The notes: generated by a model not told the origin, from the sequence alone. A stretch of DNA of 64,000 nt from Saxidomus purpurata (GCA_022818135.1 JAFMSR010000009.1:11832948-11896947), one strand, 5' to 3'; shown: positions 44,901 through 55,882, counted from the stretch's first letter. Program-made: numbers and translations.

Positions 44901-47495
44901 GCACCTTTTTTATCTGAGCTTCACCTAATGGTAACGTGTCATTCTGTAGCTATAAAAGTAAAATGTATTTTAGTAAAAGAATGAAGTTTCATCGTTTACC
45001 AATCAGCTGAAACATGCCACAGATGAGGATGAATACCACAGCGAAGTACGACTTGGTGTTAGGTTTCCTTTAGTGGAATACTTTGCCATGACTGCAGCAG
45101 ATGTACGAACCTTGAGTTAATATGTTTTGATAAATGAAAGGAAAGAATAGGACTCGACATGGATGCGGACACGACTGTTTTGGATGCTTGGTAAATGAAC
45201 CCGGAAGACTTGCATGCGGTGACTGAGTAATTAAACATATGAAGATGTTCTTTCTAAAATACATCTATGCACTAAGTTTAATTACAACTCCATATGTGTT
45301 GTCATTTGAAGCAACTAAAGATGTATTAAACCTTTACACAGAAGCTTCATTAGATATTTGTTGTCATGACGATTAAAGTAAACGATTTTTAATTTTGTGT
45401 AGGCTGATATTATGCTTGAAAATTAACTTCAAGTTTTCTCTTCAGATGCCCTGGCGAAGAAGGTAAATTATATGTACCTTAAGTTACTGCTTAAACCAAA
45501 TTTATTGACAGGCGGACTAACATTGAACCTAACCAAATGTTGCAAATTAGTATGCATGTATTAATCAAATTGTGCGCGTGTTCAAATGTGACTCTTTGGA
45601 TTAGCTATTTCTCTTTGAAACTTCTTGTCTGATCAGAAACGACGAACAAATGAATTAAAGCCGCTTGCCCTCAGATTTCAGTGAAAAAGTAAGGCCCTTC
45701 GAACTGTCTCTACATATACTAGAAAGAGTCAGCAAATAACAGTTAAGTTATATTCCTGTATTTTTATGTTGCTGCTAATTATTCACTGCCATCTTCTTTT
45801 GAAATCCCAATATAATCCATACATAGTGCAATTGCACCGTTAAACCAAAGCCAACGACAGTCAATAAATTGTTAGATATTTACTTTTGTTGGTGATTATA
45901 GCTTCATGTTTTAGAACTACAGCATCGTTTTGCGGAAACTAAAATATTATCTTCCAATTTATCAGCTGGTTAAAGTTTTAATTACTGGCTGGCTTTGCTA
46001 AGCGCTAAATACGAGTGAATCTGAACCGCAGTTTTGAAATCTAATGTATATCTTTTTACTTTGATCTTTTTACATATCAACGTATTTTTATTATGTGTTA
46101 TTTTCTATTTTTCTTTTGTTGTTTTACCACTACTTTATGTTGAAGTGCATATATGTGGGCGAGCAGCTTTAAAAATTTAACAAACGAAAGTATTGGAACC
46201 ACAAAGATCTAGCGTGGACACTCACTTTTATGCATAGTGTACTAGAGCTAAAGGAATTAGAAGCTTTATTTAATCCTCCTTCTTTGTCTTCTCCAGAAAA
46301 AATGAAAAAAATAAACTCTGAGTAAAATGGTTTTCTTTTTCATTTCAGTTGTATAATGTCATGAACTTTTATAAAATTCTCTTTTTTTATTACCTGTAGC
46401 AGTTTTCGTTGTGCTTCCTTCGCGAACTTGTCGTTTACCAAGTACGCGGGGTCAGACAGTAGTGCGTTTAACTCAGTGAAGTACCGTTGAAGGGTTGGAG
46501 CATCAATTTCTAAAGTTGAGGAATGTCGAACTTCTTTACCAATTTGTCTTGCCTGAGAAATATAAATGCATAAAACACTTGACTTATGAATTTCTCTCCA
46601 TTGAATGAAACAGTTTGATGAGAAAAGAACACAATAATTAAACAGGAACAGCGTAAATGGTATTTGGAATATGATTGTATGTGTCAGTACAGTTTTCAGG
46701 CATGACATATATTGCCAGCTAATATATATGTCTCGCTAAATCTAGATATCAAATCGAATATACAAGAACCTATAACCATTTATTCTTATTATAAATGTAG
46801 AAAACGCAATGTATATTATATATGCATATGTATATATGTCTTCATACCCTTTCGAAAATGTTTCTGTTTTGGATCTTCTTCTGAAAGCCGGTATGGTTGA
46901 TAATAATACTGTTGATGCCATTAAAATCGGTCTCCGCTGGGCTTGTCAAGTCTTTGTAACCATCTGGTGGCATGAAGCATTTGGCAACTTCCCATGGATT
47001 ACTGCACCACTGGGTTGCATCAGTGTTCTTGTAAGACGGACCATTAAAACTATGATAGTGCCGAATTTTATCTTTGAAATAGTTGCATATATTGTTTGGG
47101 CAGCCAGCAACGTTGTAATGTGTGGCAACATTCTGATGGAAGTTAGTTCCCTTGATTTACACGACAAACGTTTTTGGTTGAACAGGCAACAACATTTTTC
47201 GTGCAGCAACTGGAACACGTTGCACCATTAATAAGCCCATTATCATAACATATATCATCCAAACACTTCAACTGAAACTGTTGTATATCTTGGTAAACAA
47301 ACGGCTCAATACCCTCTTTAGCCAATTGCACGGCAAGAGTTGTTTTGACCCAGTTGTGATAATTTGGTTTCGACAATTTGGTACTAATAAACGAAGCCAT
47401 TTTGACCTTTTAGGCTCAACCAGTATACAAAGTTATTCTGGTTTTTGTAACATTTTTATCATATGTGAAAGACAGTCCTAATTGTACATTTGTAG
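34217..47495 (-). CDS. HEPN(DZIP3-like) - coiled coil - NACHT receptor-like gene, 4 exons
   Basis: This is the gene-level view: exon 1 46848-47400 (plus about 95 nt of 5' UTR to 47495), exon 2 46394-46552, exon 3 44115-44949, exon 4 34217-35906. All junctions have GT-AG sites and matching phases (0, 0, 1), including the exon 3/4 codon split over an 8.2-kb intron. The order HEPN, helical repeats, NACHT is that of NLR-like cytosolic proteins expanded in bivalves; NACHT proteins oligomerise on nucleotide exchange, and HEPN domains are often RNA-binding or RNase modules. A role in innate sensing is inferred from this architecture only. The predicted length is about 1,080 residues. Three single-base frame breaks leave its status open. 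No LRRs are seen. Confidence 0.8.
36425..36512 (-). repeat. tRNA-Tyr-like SINE head (degenerate)
   Basis: On the minus strand GCCGATTAGC, CGCCCTGTAAGATAAGGGTC and TCGGGTTTGCG align with the better preserved copy at 63079-63150, whose anticodon loop is CTGTAAG. It lies in the large intron of the NACHT gene. Confidence 0.5.
36636..36786. mobile_element. Small Tc1/mariner-type MITE
   Basis: The ends TACAGTCAAACCTGCGAA and, from the right, TACAGTAATTAAAGACCACC are loosely inverted with outer TA. An inner repeat ggtctttattcgcagg/ggtcttttttcacagg is present. The left end sequence, including gggaagctata, also occurs in reverse at 36038-36080, so a second truncated relative lies nearby. Confidence 0.5.
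36919..37245 (+). repeat. tRNA-headed SINE, family S1, copy 1
   Basis: The Pol III-like head GCGCGGTGGTCGAGTAGTTAA is followed by a body with aatttcagaaacgcttttca, gatgaactagtgagaacccc and a tail ggtcgaccgggactataaac. The same order is found in reverse at 52487-52817, and the tail alone at 50641-50694. It is inserted in the large intron of the NACHT gene. Confidence 0.75.
37246..41459. other. Intron DNA, no exon recognised
   Basis: Interior of the 8.2-kb third intron of the NACHT gene. Short frames (for example at 38146 and 39062 on the minus strand) have no domain features. No additional exon is needed, because exons 3 and 4 join in phase. Confidence 0.45.
41460..43000 (+). repeat. Diverged tandem repeats, about 150-250 bp units
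   Basis: The words 'ttattgtttaattatctccctttact', 'tttcttgtccagagcataa', 'ttaaagtattaaaggaattt', 'tacaatgagagagaacatt' and 'gtgcaagaacataact' recur in that order four to five times with heavy divergence. Non-coding. Confidence 0.5.
43037..43745 (-). pseudogene. Non-LTR retrotransposon (LINE) reverse-transcriptase relic
   Basis: The upstream part (43341-43745) reads GKTFQLFLFCMHLNDMED, GVEGIDIA, then LQYALNVLYVLQRNKLTLDK and ENELENY, the fingers/palm region around the catalytic box, which is itself scrambled by frame changes. The downstream part (43037-43273) reads SPKHILEIFDKLILPILYYASEVW and CKRLLGV, the thumb and post-RT segment of LINE ORF2. Both are on the same strand in the right order with an indel between them. 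It is an old inactive fragment in the NACHT intron; no endonuclease domain is seen. Confidence 0.75.
44115..44949 (-). CDS. Exon 3: 37-residue coiled-coil repeat region
   Basis: The exon is bounded by an acceptor (cttttatag) and a strong donor (AATG-GTAAGT) and is fully open for 278 codons. After a Lys/Glu-rich lead it carries five repeats of 37 residues (111 nt exactly between copies). The middle three are near-identical and follow the pattern KAL-DID-KA-DGLAK-KEEL-YGDKHVKTVEEIKT; the outer two have diverged. The strong helical propensity fits a coiled-coil or rod between HEPN and NACHT. The repeats are similar enough to suggest recent unequal crossing over or gene conversion. Antisense frames at 44198 and 44420 are shadows. 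Confidence 0.82.
44950..46393 (-). other. Intron 2 of the NACHT gene
   Basis: 1,444 bp of AT-rich DNA between exons 2 and 3; no repeat or exon is recognised in it. Confidence 0.6.
46394..46552 (-). CDS. Exon 2: helical linker of the HEPN-NACHT gene
   Basis: 53 codons, phase 0 at both ends, with acceptor tatttctcag and donor CAG-GTAATA. It encodes ARQIGKEVRHSSTLEI...YFTELNALLSD...AKEAQRKLLQ, which in this protein family follows the HEPN domain. The frame is intact. Confidence 0.8.
46848..47400 (-). CDS. Exon 1: DZIP3-like HEPN domain
   Basis: It starts at ATG (47400) with MASFISTKLSKPNYHNWVKT. A Cys-rich stretch (ATCSSCCTKNVVACSTKNVC) leads to the second half, AGCPNNICNYFKDKIR...WCSNPWEVAKCFMPPDGY..DFNGINSIIINHTGFQKKI, which matches the DZIP3-type HEPN family. 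One apparent 1-nt deletion near 47143-47160 separates the two halves; without it the frame stops after about 85 codons. The donor is AAAGG-GTATGA. A 5' UTR acceptor (tttctttttcag) lies at 47496. The plus-strand frames here are shadows. Confidence 0.82.
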
Positions 47496-47939
47496 CTGAA
47501 AAAGAAATAAATATGTCTATCTAAATCTACAGTCGTTGCCTGTTTCATCTATCTATACAGGCAAAATATCGCAAATGTAAGAAATATTTCAAATCAAAGT
47601 CAGTAAAATATATCTATTTTGAAATACATCACATAGCAATTATTAAACTAAACTATCTGTTTTGTTTAATAAAGATTGTTATTCTGTGATAAACAGATGT
47701 TAACTGAATTACTTTATTTGTTCTCCTTATACATTTTGTAGAATTGTGATAAACAAATATCATAACGGTTCGTTTTCATATACAGTTGATTTATTCGCCG
47801 GATCGTATAGTGAAAGGGAAATGGCTTCTTTTACATGGAGTCGTACATTATTTGGAAAAACGGGATTTGGAACCAAAAAAATAAGGAGATCTTAACCTTA
47901 GATATTCTTGCCGAGATATAATATGTTCTCGAAACATAG
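47496..47939. other. Upstream of the NACHT gene, nothing recognised
   Basis: The promoter or 5' UTR intron would be expected here, but no specific element is identifiable. Confidence 0.3.
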
Positions 47940-48300
47940 ATTTTGATTTTTTTCAATGAACGTTAAATGATAAATAAATACAATTTCAAAGAGAACCTAT
48001 GGCAATAATGCCTCATTTTACCCCAATTTTAAATTTCGCATTGAAATATTAAGAGAATTTCTGTAATAAATCGCATCCACCTATTTGAAGTTTAACAACT
48101 ACAACTCAATACCCAATTATGGAAGGTTCGCAGTACTGCCGTTGCTTTTATCGATATTTTGTGGTGATAGGGACAGCTGAAACTTTTAGGTTAAGTTATG
48201 AATGCTGTTTGTCTTATATTTATTTTTAATGGTGCTCAATATTTAGTATGAACTTCAGTTATAGGGTATGTCCCTCTAAGTTTGATTGCAAGATGCTTTT
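47940..48300 (+). repeat. Dispersed repeat Z, copy 3
   Basis: Shares atgataaataaatac, gcctcattttac, gtaataaatcgcatccacc, cttttaggttaagttat and an end gggtatgtccctctaag with the copy at 26.49 kb. Confidence 0.6.
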
Positions 48301-49009
48301 GACGAGTTACTAAACGCTTATCAGAGACTGGGTCATATTTTTGACATTTATTTCGAATTTTATGCAATCTGTAACAAATTAATAACTTTTGATAATTTAA
48401 ATTTTATAAGATTTCAGCCCATATATTTCCCCGATTTTTATATACATGTTCATTAAATGCAGAAACTTTACAATTCTTTTTACTCAAACTATTAGTGTTG
48501 TTTCTTTTTAAACATCACAACGATTACAATTTAAGTTCTTCGGATTTTAACTTGCACCAAGAATTTCATCCACGATATTTGGTGGTGCATTATGGTTGAG
48601 TTAACCTACCAGTGATTAAAGATTTCTTTCCGATAAAGCTTTTTGTCTAAATCGAATTTTAATTGTGCATCAATCTTCTAAAGGTGTCAATTTCTAAAAA
48701 ATGGTACAAAACATTTTAAATTGAAGCCATTAGTGGAGTAGGGCTGTTTGGCCTATCTCACCTTAATTTTAGAGACTTGACAACAAATCTTCTTTGAAAT
48801 CAGTAGTCAGAATTGTATTGGATTTGGTTATATAGATAATTTCATAGCTCCCTAACCATAACTGATTTGTTAAGAATTAGCCAAAATGGGATTGGGTTCC
48901 TTTTCATATTTATCAAAACTTTACAATTCTTTTAGTTAACATAGTTCTCTTACATGTATATAAACTATATTCCTGTAGAAATGTATGTTACTGCAGTGTC
49001 CTGTAGAAG
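48301..49009. other. Intergenic, nothing recognised
   Basis: AT-rich; no supported gene. Confidence 0.3.
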
Positions 49010-49315
49010 TATAATATCTGTATAGTATTTTAGTGTTTTATAGCACTGTATAGAATTATAATATTATATAGTACCGTAGATCTGTGTAGTTTTATAGCAC
49101 TGTATAGAATAACGATATTCTATAGAACTGTAGATCTGTGTAGTTTTATGGAAAGTTCTATAGCACTGTATAGAATAATAATATTCTATAGTACTGTAGA
49201 TCTGTGTAGTTTTATAGTGAGGTTTATAGCACTGTAAAGAATAAAATAATATTCTATAGTACTGTAGATCTGTGTAGTTTTATAGTGAGTTCTATAAAAC
49301 TGTATATAATTATTG
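49010..49315 (+). repeat. Minisatellite of 60-75-bp units
   Basis: Five units containing tatagcactgtatagaat, aatattctatagtactg and tagatctgtgtagttttatag. Each unit's tgtatagaata / tattctatag blocks are mutually inverted, so single units can fold back. Confidence 0.75.
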
Positions 49316-49439
49316 TAGATATGTTGTAAGGATGCTACAGAGCATGTTTGTGTAGTTTTAGAGAAGAGGAACACAAAGTGAAATGTTGACAATGGACGAT
49401 GAATGACGAACGATGAAAGATTCACGCCGGACCAACCAC

Positions 49440-49600
49440 CCATACCAATAGCGAATCAAGAAACTTCCGTTCAGATGAGCTGAAAAATACCTCCAAACTG
49501 CTTCTTAGATATGGCTCCGGGCGAACGGTACGGGCGTAAGGCCGACAACACCAAAATTATATCACTGTGCCCTTGGCGGCTGGGGATATTAAGTTATCAG
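49440..49600 (+). repeat. Degraded third copy of the ACGG-ending repeat
   Basis: 'atggctccgggcgaacggtacgggcg', then 'caacaccaaaattat' and 'cccttggcggctggggat' match the ends at 4.3 and 28.9 kb with more divergence. Confidence 0.5.
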
Positions 49601-50122
49601 CGGTTGAAGAGACTGACCAAATATCAAAGCTTAAACACATGCCTTCACAGATTCGATCAACGAACGGTCTGATGAAGGTTTCAACATAATTCACCAACTT
49701 CAGCTGTACTTACAGGAAAACTAGGGATGGTAAAACTTAACAATGAAACGTTTGTTTGAAGTTCAGTTTCTGGGTTGTTTCCGTATCATATAACATATGT
49801 AATGTTTTTACCATTTATAATAAGTGAATAAAAATGAGTTTCTATTCTCTTACAATGACTTTGTGGTAGAGGTTAAAATGGAACTGTGAGAGTCATAAGT
49901 AGGCAAATTTCGTTCTGTAAGAGTTGCGCATTGTTTAAATCTGCACTCTCTTCAATCTTAAGTGAAACCACTTTGTACCAGGGAAGAAAACCTTCAAGTT
50001 GTGCCCAATTTACACTTTGTGTCCTTAAACAATATATTATTGTTCATTATGATCAGGTAATAAATGTCAAGTATGTCTTTTATTGCAACGAATGATCTCA
50101 GAAGTCAATAACAATAACACCA

Positions 50123-51789
50123 CAGGGGTCCAGACAGACCTGTGTATTCACAGTAGGGGTCTTAGCCAATGAAAGACTAGCTTCTGTTTTTCATAATCAG
50201 CTATTGTATAGCTAATATTACAGTATGTAAATGTTGATAATTGATAGTGTACATGGTTAAAAGAGTTAAGAACTTTTTATTTGAAAAAAGAATAAAAGTT
50301 CAATAAATTATTAATTTTACGCATGCTTTTAAATAGCATCTACGCATATTTAACATATACAAAATGTTTTGTGGTGAGTACATTGTCAGTGTAAAGCCTT
50401 TGAAAAATACAAGGGCGTATTTTTACACAATAAAAAGCTTTCATTCGCGTTTATATTGTCGGTCTTGGTGTTCTAATTGCAATAGATGTTAAATATTTAT
50501 TAAACGTTCACGAAAACTGAACACTTATTATTTTTGATTCATGCTGGAAGCATAGTTTTGGGATATTAATACGTGATGTTTAAAATTACGCGGTGTCCGT
50601 GATTTATGCTGTATATATGACGTTTAAAAAGTTTTGGGGTCTTGGCGAGTTCACCAGGGGAGAAATCCCAAGGTCGGCCGGGACTATAAACAATTATTTA
50701 AAACAAAAACGTTTAGAACCCATTGAGGGCAACTGTTTTGGCAAGAATGAGGCTTTGTCGAAAACGCAAATTTATATAGTAGCAAAATTGTCATTTGAAA
50801 TATTGTTGTTGAAAACATATCTAGGCTAACAGTAATCAAGAGAAATACACAGATACCATGCTTAAAGACACTTAAAATCTCCTTCATAAGTGACCCCCAC
50901 CCCACCCCGCAAAAACAAACCACAGGAGGTCTAATCCCTTAATTGTTTTATGACCCCTTATCAGATAAGACATGGGCAGATTAGGTATCTTTAGACTGGA
51001 CATTTAGTCCAATAAACAGACCATATATTTTATTACCATATAGAGATAATTGGTTAATTACTTATTTCCTGTTGTTATCTTAAGAAATTAGTTTATTATC
51101 AAACAATAAAAATGATTTAATTCAATATTTCACATGTGATTTCTTAGGCATATTTAGCAAGGTTTGATAACATAAACACATTTTATTTGCAGAAAACTAA
51201 TTCTTACTTTTGAAAATTGCGTGACAGTGATATTTCTTTATCAAAATTATTTTTTCTGTTTAAGAAAGTTTTAAAATAAAATGTAGATATTCTTTAATAA
51301 TTATTTTTTTCTGACAACAAACTATCTGTCTGTAAAACTTAAGCTTAAACAATGTTTTTTTGTTTGTTTGTTTTTTTAAATGAAGTATAGTATGTCTCTT
51401 TGACTGAAATGAATAATTTGTTAGTGGAACAGAAACATTGTACACTTTTCTCAGACTGTAGCCAACGTAACTAACTTGAGTGAATTATTTACATAACTTA
51501 ACATTTTACTCAGTGCATACCTTTATGATCTTACATTGACTATGTACTAAACACCACATGTATTAAATATGCTTAGATTCTATTGAAAATAATAGGTAAA
51601 ATACTAATTTTCTTCATTCTTATTTGTTCAAAAAAAAAGTTCTCAACTCTTTTAATTGTGTACACCAGCATTTATAAACTTTTAACTACTGTAATAGCAG
51701 CTATACAGTAGCTGGTTATGGAAAACAGAAGCTAGTCTATCATTTGCTAAGACCACTACTGTGAATACACAGGTCTGTCAGGACCCCTG
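50123..51789. mobile_element. 1.67-kb element with about 185-bp inverted repeats, CAGGGG ends
   Basis: Left end 50123-50305 and right end 51607-51789 are clear inverted copies: CAGGGGTCC-GACAGACCTGTG, ttcacagta, gactagcttctgtttt, ttaaaagagtt-agaactttt. The outer 8 bp (taacacca / tgaccaaa) are only partly alike, so a hAT-type 8-bp duplication is possible but unproven. The interior is non-coding and contains the tail of SINE S1 (50641-50694) and a MITE-like motif near 50721-50765. Confidence 0.72.
50641..50694 (+). repeat. 3' tail fragment of SINE family S1
   Basis: Contains gagaaatcccaaggtcggcc followed by gggactataaacaa, the same tail as at 37190-37245 and 52487-52545. Confidence 0.6.
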
Positions 51790-52486
51790 TGACCAAATAT
51801 CTCGCATTCCTGTTCAATTATCTTTTAAATTATCTGGTTAAAGGACAAGCAATATTGTGCGACTTTTCACATTGAAACTCAAAATTTGAGTTTTATTTAG
51901 CGCTACACCATTCTGACTGCCAATCAGAGCAGATACAAAATACGGAAACTAATTGTTTGAAAACTGCAACAGTGAAAACCAAACTTTAAAGTTATAATTA
52001 AAGAGCTACTTACAACAGTGTACGATGCATTCAATCACAATACATATCCAGTCTAAATGCATACTACTTTGTTTTACATGACTACATGTTGATGTTTTTG
52101 AGCAGAATCATAAGCAGTAGAGGAAAATATCTATAATAATAAAACTTCCCTTATGGCAGCAAATGTCGTCTCTGTGCGCATGTGTAAGCCTCCATTTAAG
52201 CTGTATGTATTTTGTGGAAACTCCAAATCATTTCCTATAAATAGAGATAAACCACATTTATAATATTCCGGGTTTTTTTAATCGCGCCTAGTGTCTATTA
52301 AAATATTTGTATATACATTTTTAATCAGCTGCGCACAGAAGCAGACGACAAATACCATGCCGTCTGATCAGGTTCAAGTTGTTAACATTTTGAATCACAG
52401 TTCTGCAAATATCTCTAGTTAAAGAAAAAGACTTGCCCAATTTGAAAATCAGTAGATCGCATTGTAAAACTCTAGGTATTCCTTTT
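51790..52486. other. Intergenic, nothing recognised
   Basis: No supported gene. Confidence 0.3.
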
Positions 52487-52817
52487 GATTGTTTATAGTC
52501 CCGGCCGATCTTAGGATTTCTCCGCAGGTGTTGCATAGACAGGTTCAGATCCAAAGGAATCCGGATAACAGACCTTATCTCTTCACGAATACACCCATTG
52601 GTTCTTCTACGTACACGTAATATAGCACCGATACACGTGTGATTACCTCTGGGTTTCTAACTAGTTCATATCTAGATTGGTGGGAAAAACTGAAAAGCGT
52701 TTCTGAAATTTCCTTTAACCCGTCCTGGATTCGAACCGGGGACATCCGGATTGGTAATCCAGAAAATCTAGATTTGAATGAGTTAATGTCCGTACCATTG
52801 ACCTCTTTGCTACTTGA
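52487..52817 (-). repeat. tRNA-headed SINE, family S1, copy 2
   Basis: On the minus strand: a head with A-box-like AAAGAGGTCAATGGTACGG and a clean B box GGTTCGAATCC, a body with aatttcagaaacgcttttca and tatgaactagttagaaaccc, and the tail gatcggccgggactataaac. It is collinear with 36919-37245 over its whole length. Confidence 0.75.
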
Positions 52818-53948
52818 GAATCGAAGTTGAAAGAGTTGAAGTGTGTGTGCTTGTGAATTGCGGTCTCTTAACCTCATGACTAACGTTCGGAAAAAAATAC
52901 AAAAAGTGTATATCATAGAATTATTCAAGATGATTAAATAATTTAGACATCAGTCATAATAGTTTTGAAAAGTAGAAAGAAACAATTTCTAGCAATCGGT
53001 CTTACAGTAGTCTTCAAAATGTCTTAACTCAGTTTATGTACTAAGTCTGTGCTTGCATGACAAGTATATTTTACGTATATTGACTTGACTGCATGGTAAA
53101 GTTGGCAGATTTGAAAAGGTCACTTTATATAGTATTGCACTGAAGTCACGGACTACAGTTTGGCTGTTTTCAATCACCAACATCCAATTTATCTAAAAGT
53201 TTCCGGAAAACAATCATATCGTTATAACAACATGACAGTACTGTATAGTTAATTCACTGTTCATTTATAAGTGGGTCATACTACAACGGCTTATCGCCAA
53301 ATGTGCTGTCTCGTCTGAGCTCAATATTTCCAAGATTTTACATGTTATTTGGGGATAAAATAGACAAGGAGATGAAGTCACGCTAAATCTTTAGCCTATT
53401 CTGTAGTCTTAAATGAAGAAATATTCAAAACTTTTAATCTTAGTTCGATTGTGGTAGGGGAAAGCACACCCCATCCACCGCCGCCTGTTTTGAATTTGCG
53501 AACAGCAACATTCCTATTTTTCGGCGCAGCCGTATTACATGTAAGCTCGCTTTTGACCGGAAGTTTGGAACTTTTCAACCGCCAATGAGATGACAAGTAG
53601 AATGTTTAACATTTTTTGAAATGAGAAATTTATATTGTAAGGCACCTTCAAATTGGATAATACCGAATAAGAACAGTCAATAAAATACGTTAACTTTTCA
53701 GTTTTTCTTGAATGCGTATTTGATTTTAGTACGTAATTAATACATATCAATCAATATAATATGTTGTTACAGCCAAACTTAGTTTTATTTATAAGTGTAT
53801 CTGTAGTATTTATACTTTCCCGGCCACTGCATAACGGTCAATAGTTCGAGTAACATATTTGATAAGAAAAACAAGGATTAAGATTGTTGTCCTGATGTAC
53901 ATGTCACTGTACATATTTAATTACTATTGGGAACAGAATACGCAAGTT
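52818..53948. other. Intergenic, nothing recognised
   Basis: No supported gene. Confidence 0.3.
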
Positions 53949-54030
53949 GCCGGTTAGCTCAGTTAGGTGAGGATTCCGTCTAACATCTATGCAAGTGAAG
54001 GTCCATGGTTTCGTGTCCCAGTCAAGGTAC
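53949..54030 (+). repeat. tRNA-like SINE head
   Basis: GCCGGTTAGCTCAGTTAGGTGAGG is a good A-box region; the B-box region is altered (GGTTTCGTGTCCC). It is probably a SINE remnant. Confidence 0.4.
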
Positions 54031-54589
54031 ACTTTTTTTCTCTCACCCTTTGACATTTGGCGCCGTCTGGCGGGCTAAAATTAATTGTCTCTATACAACC
54101 TAGCTACAAATCGCTATTAAATTAGTATACTAAAAATTGCGCCATCTTTTTAAAGGTATGTTTTGGGCTTGAACTGCTGATATAGTCCGGAATTATGATA
54201 ACAATATATTGTTCCAAATGCACACTTTCAGATCGACTTAACGCGTATGCTAATTATCTGAATAGTGACATACCTAAGTTTACATGAATATGTAAAGTTA
54301 AAGTCAACTTAAGGCTAGGTTCCAGCGAGCGGATTTTGTCGGGAATCCAGAGCTGTCTACTTTGTAGAATGCTCTGTATCCAGGGACCATTCTCTTTCAA
54401 AGGCTGTCTCTGAACATATAATATCAAACTTGAAACGAAGAAATACTATTTTATTTATTTATTTGGACACCACATATCTTTTTACTGTTTATGACTTGTG
54501 CCAATCTGTTTTGGGCTTAAATACTGGATCTTTCTTTTTATCTAAGACTATGGGCGTGTATGCTTAGACTGGTAAAAAGTAAGAAGAAG

Positions 54590-55560
54590 GCCATGCTAGC
54601 ATGATATCGCTCACCTGGGTACCATTGGCTATTTTGCAATGTATCGCAAAAACAAAGTAAAAGTACAGCGATTGTTAAGTTTCAAATTTATGTAAAAGGC
54701 TACACGTCGTTTGAATGGCGGCAATCAAATTCATGATGAACAATGGGTGCAAGAAATGACTAAACAAATGTACACACGGTCGAAATTTCGTGTCTGTACA
54801 TGTAGTATCTCAACAAATAAATAGGCCAAAAGATCAAAGTCATCTTGGTTGAACATAATAAGTTGTTTGTAAAGCTGCACACATAATACTATATTCGTTG
54901 TTTTGGCTTCATAAAAAAGAATGTAGATCAACAGGTAATCCAAGATAGGTGTTAACATACTTTAACAATAGTTAAAACATGTCCAAATTTTATCAATGTA
55001 GCTTCAAAAGGTGTAATTCAAAAGAGGGGGACCAATTTTGACTCCAGGGGCATGATTAGAATAGTTGTGGGGGAGGACAACTAAATAATGCTTCGTACCA
55101 AATACCTTAGCTCTAGACCTTGCAATTATAGAGAATATGATTTGTTTTATTTCTTATATAAGTCTATTGTATCACATAAGATATACCGGATTGTGGCCAC
55201 TTTCAACCCTATGCTCATAATTTGAATAATTTTGGTGGAAGACAACCAGGTGATGCTACATACAATGTATCAACTATTTAAGATCTTAGCTTAAAAAGTT
55301 TGGACAAGAAGCATTCTAAACTTCTTTGTTTATGTCTATATAAAACAAGTGACCCCTGAGGCGGTGCCAAGTTTTACCCAAAGGATATCCTTTTAACAAT
55401 AGGCAATACTAGTAAGGCAATTATACACGCTAACTTTCTAAGATCTAAGCTTATTGATTTGAGAGGAGAACTGTTTCCTTATAAAAAGTATATGTGTAAA
55501 ACAAGCGAACCCTGAGACGGGGCCATGTTTGATCTAAGCGTCGTTGCAGTGGTGCTCACG
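54590..55560 (+). repeat. Tandem-unit bivalve repeat related to 29.1 kb
   Basis: It starts at gccatgctagcatgatatcgc-tcacctgggtacc and then carries diverged monomers with 'gaccaattttgactccaggggc', 'atgcttcgtaccaaatac' and 'taaaacaagtgacccctga', the same monomer family as 29080-29965. Confidence 0.55.
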
Positions 55561-55882
55561 TGTAACTTCTTCGTGTATCGTTCACGTATCGTGCATTCCG
55601 TGTGCATTCATCGTTCGTGTTTTCTTCGTGCACCATTCAGATTGTGTATCATGAAACGCATCGTTCGTTCCGTGTGTTGAAAAAAAGTGGTCCGAGATAG
55701 TGCGGACGACCAATCGTGTAGAACGTTAGCACGTTAGCCTAAGCCTAAACGTGTTTTATTTATATTATTGTTCAAAGATCGGATTAAATTATGTAATAAC
55801 TATTGATGAAATATAAAGAATCATTCTTTCAATTAACTAAACTATCTTTCTGTTACATATTGTCTCTCATTGACTGTCCTCA

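Noticed and set aside
46809..47231. Plus-strand 140-residue frame with membrane-like stretches
   Set aside because: Antisense shadow of the HEPN exon, which has family residues and correct splice sites.
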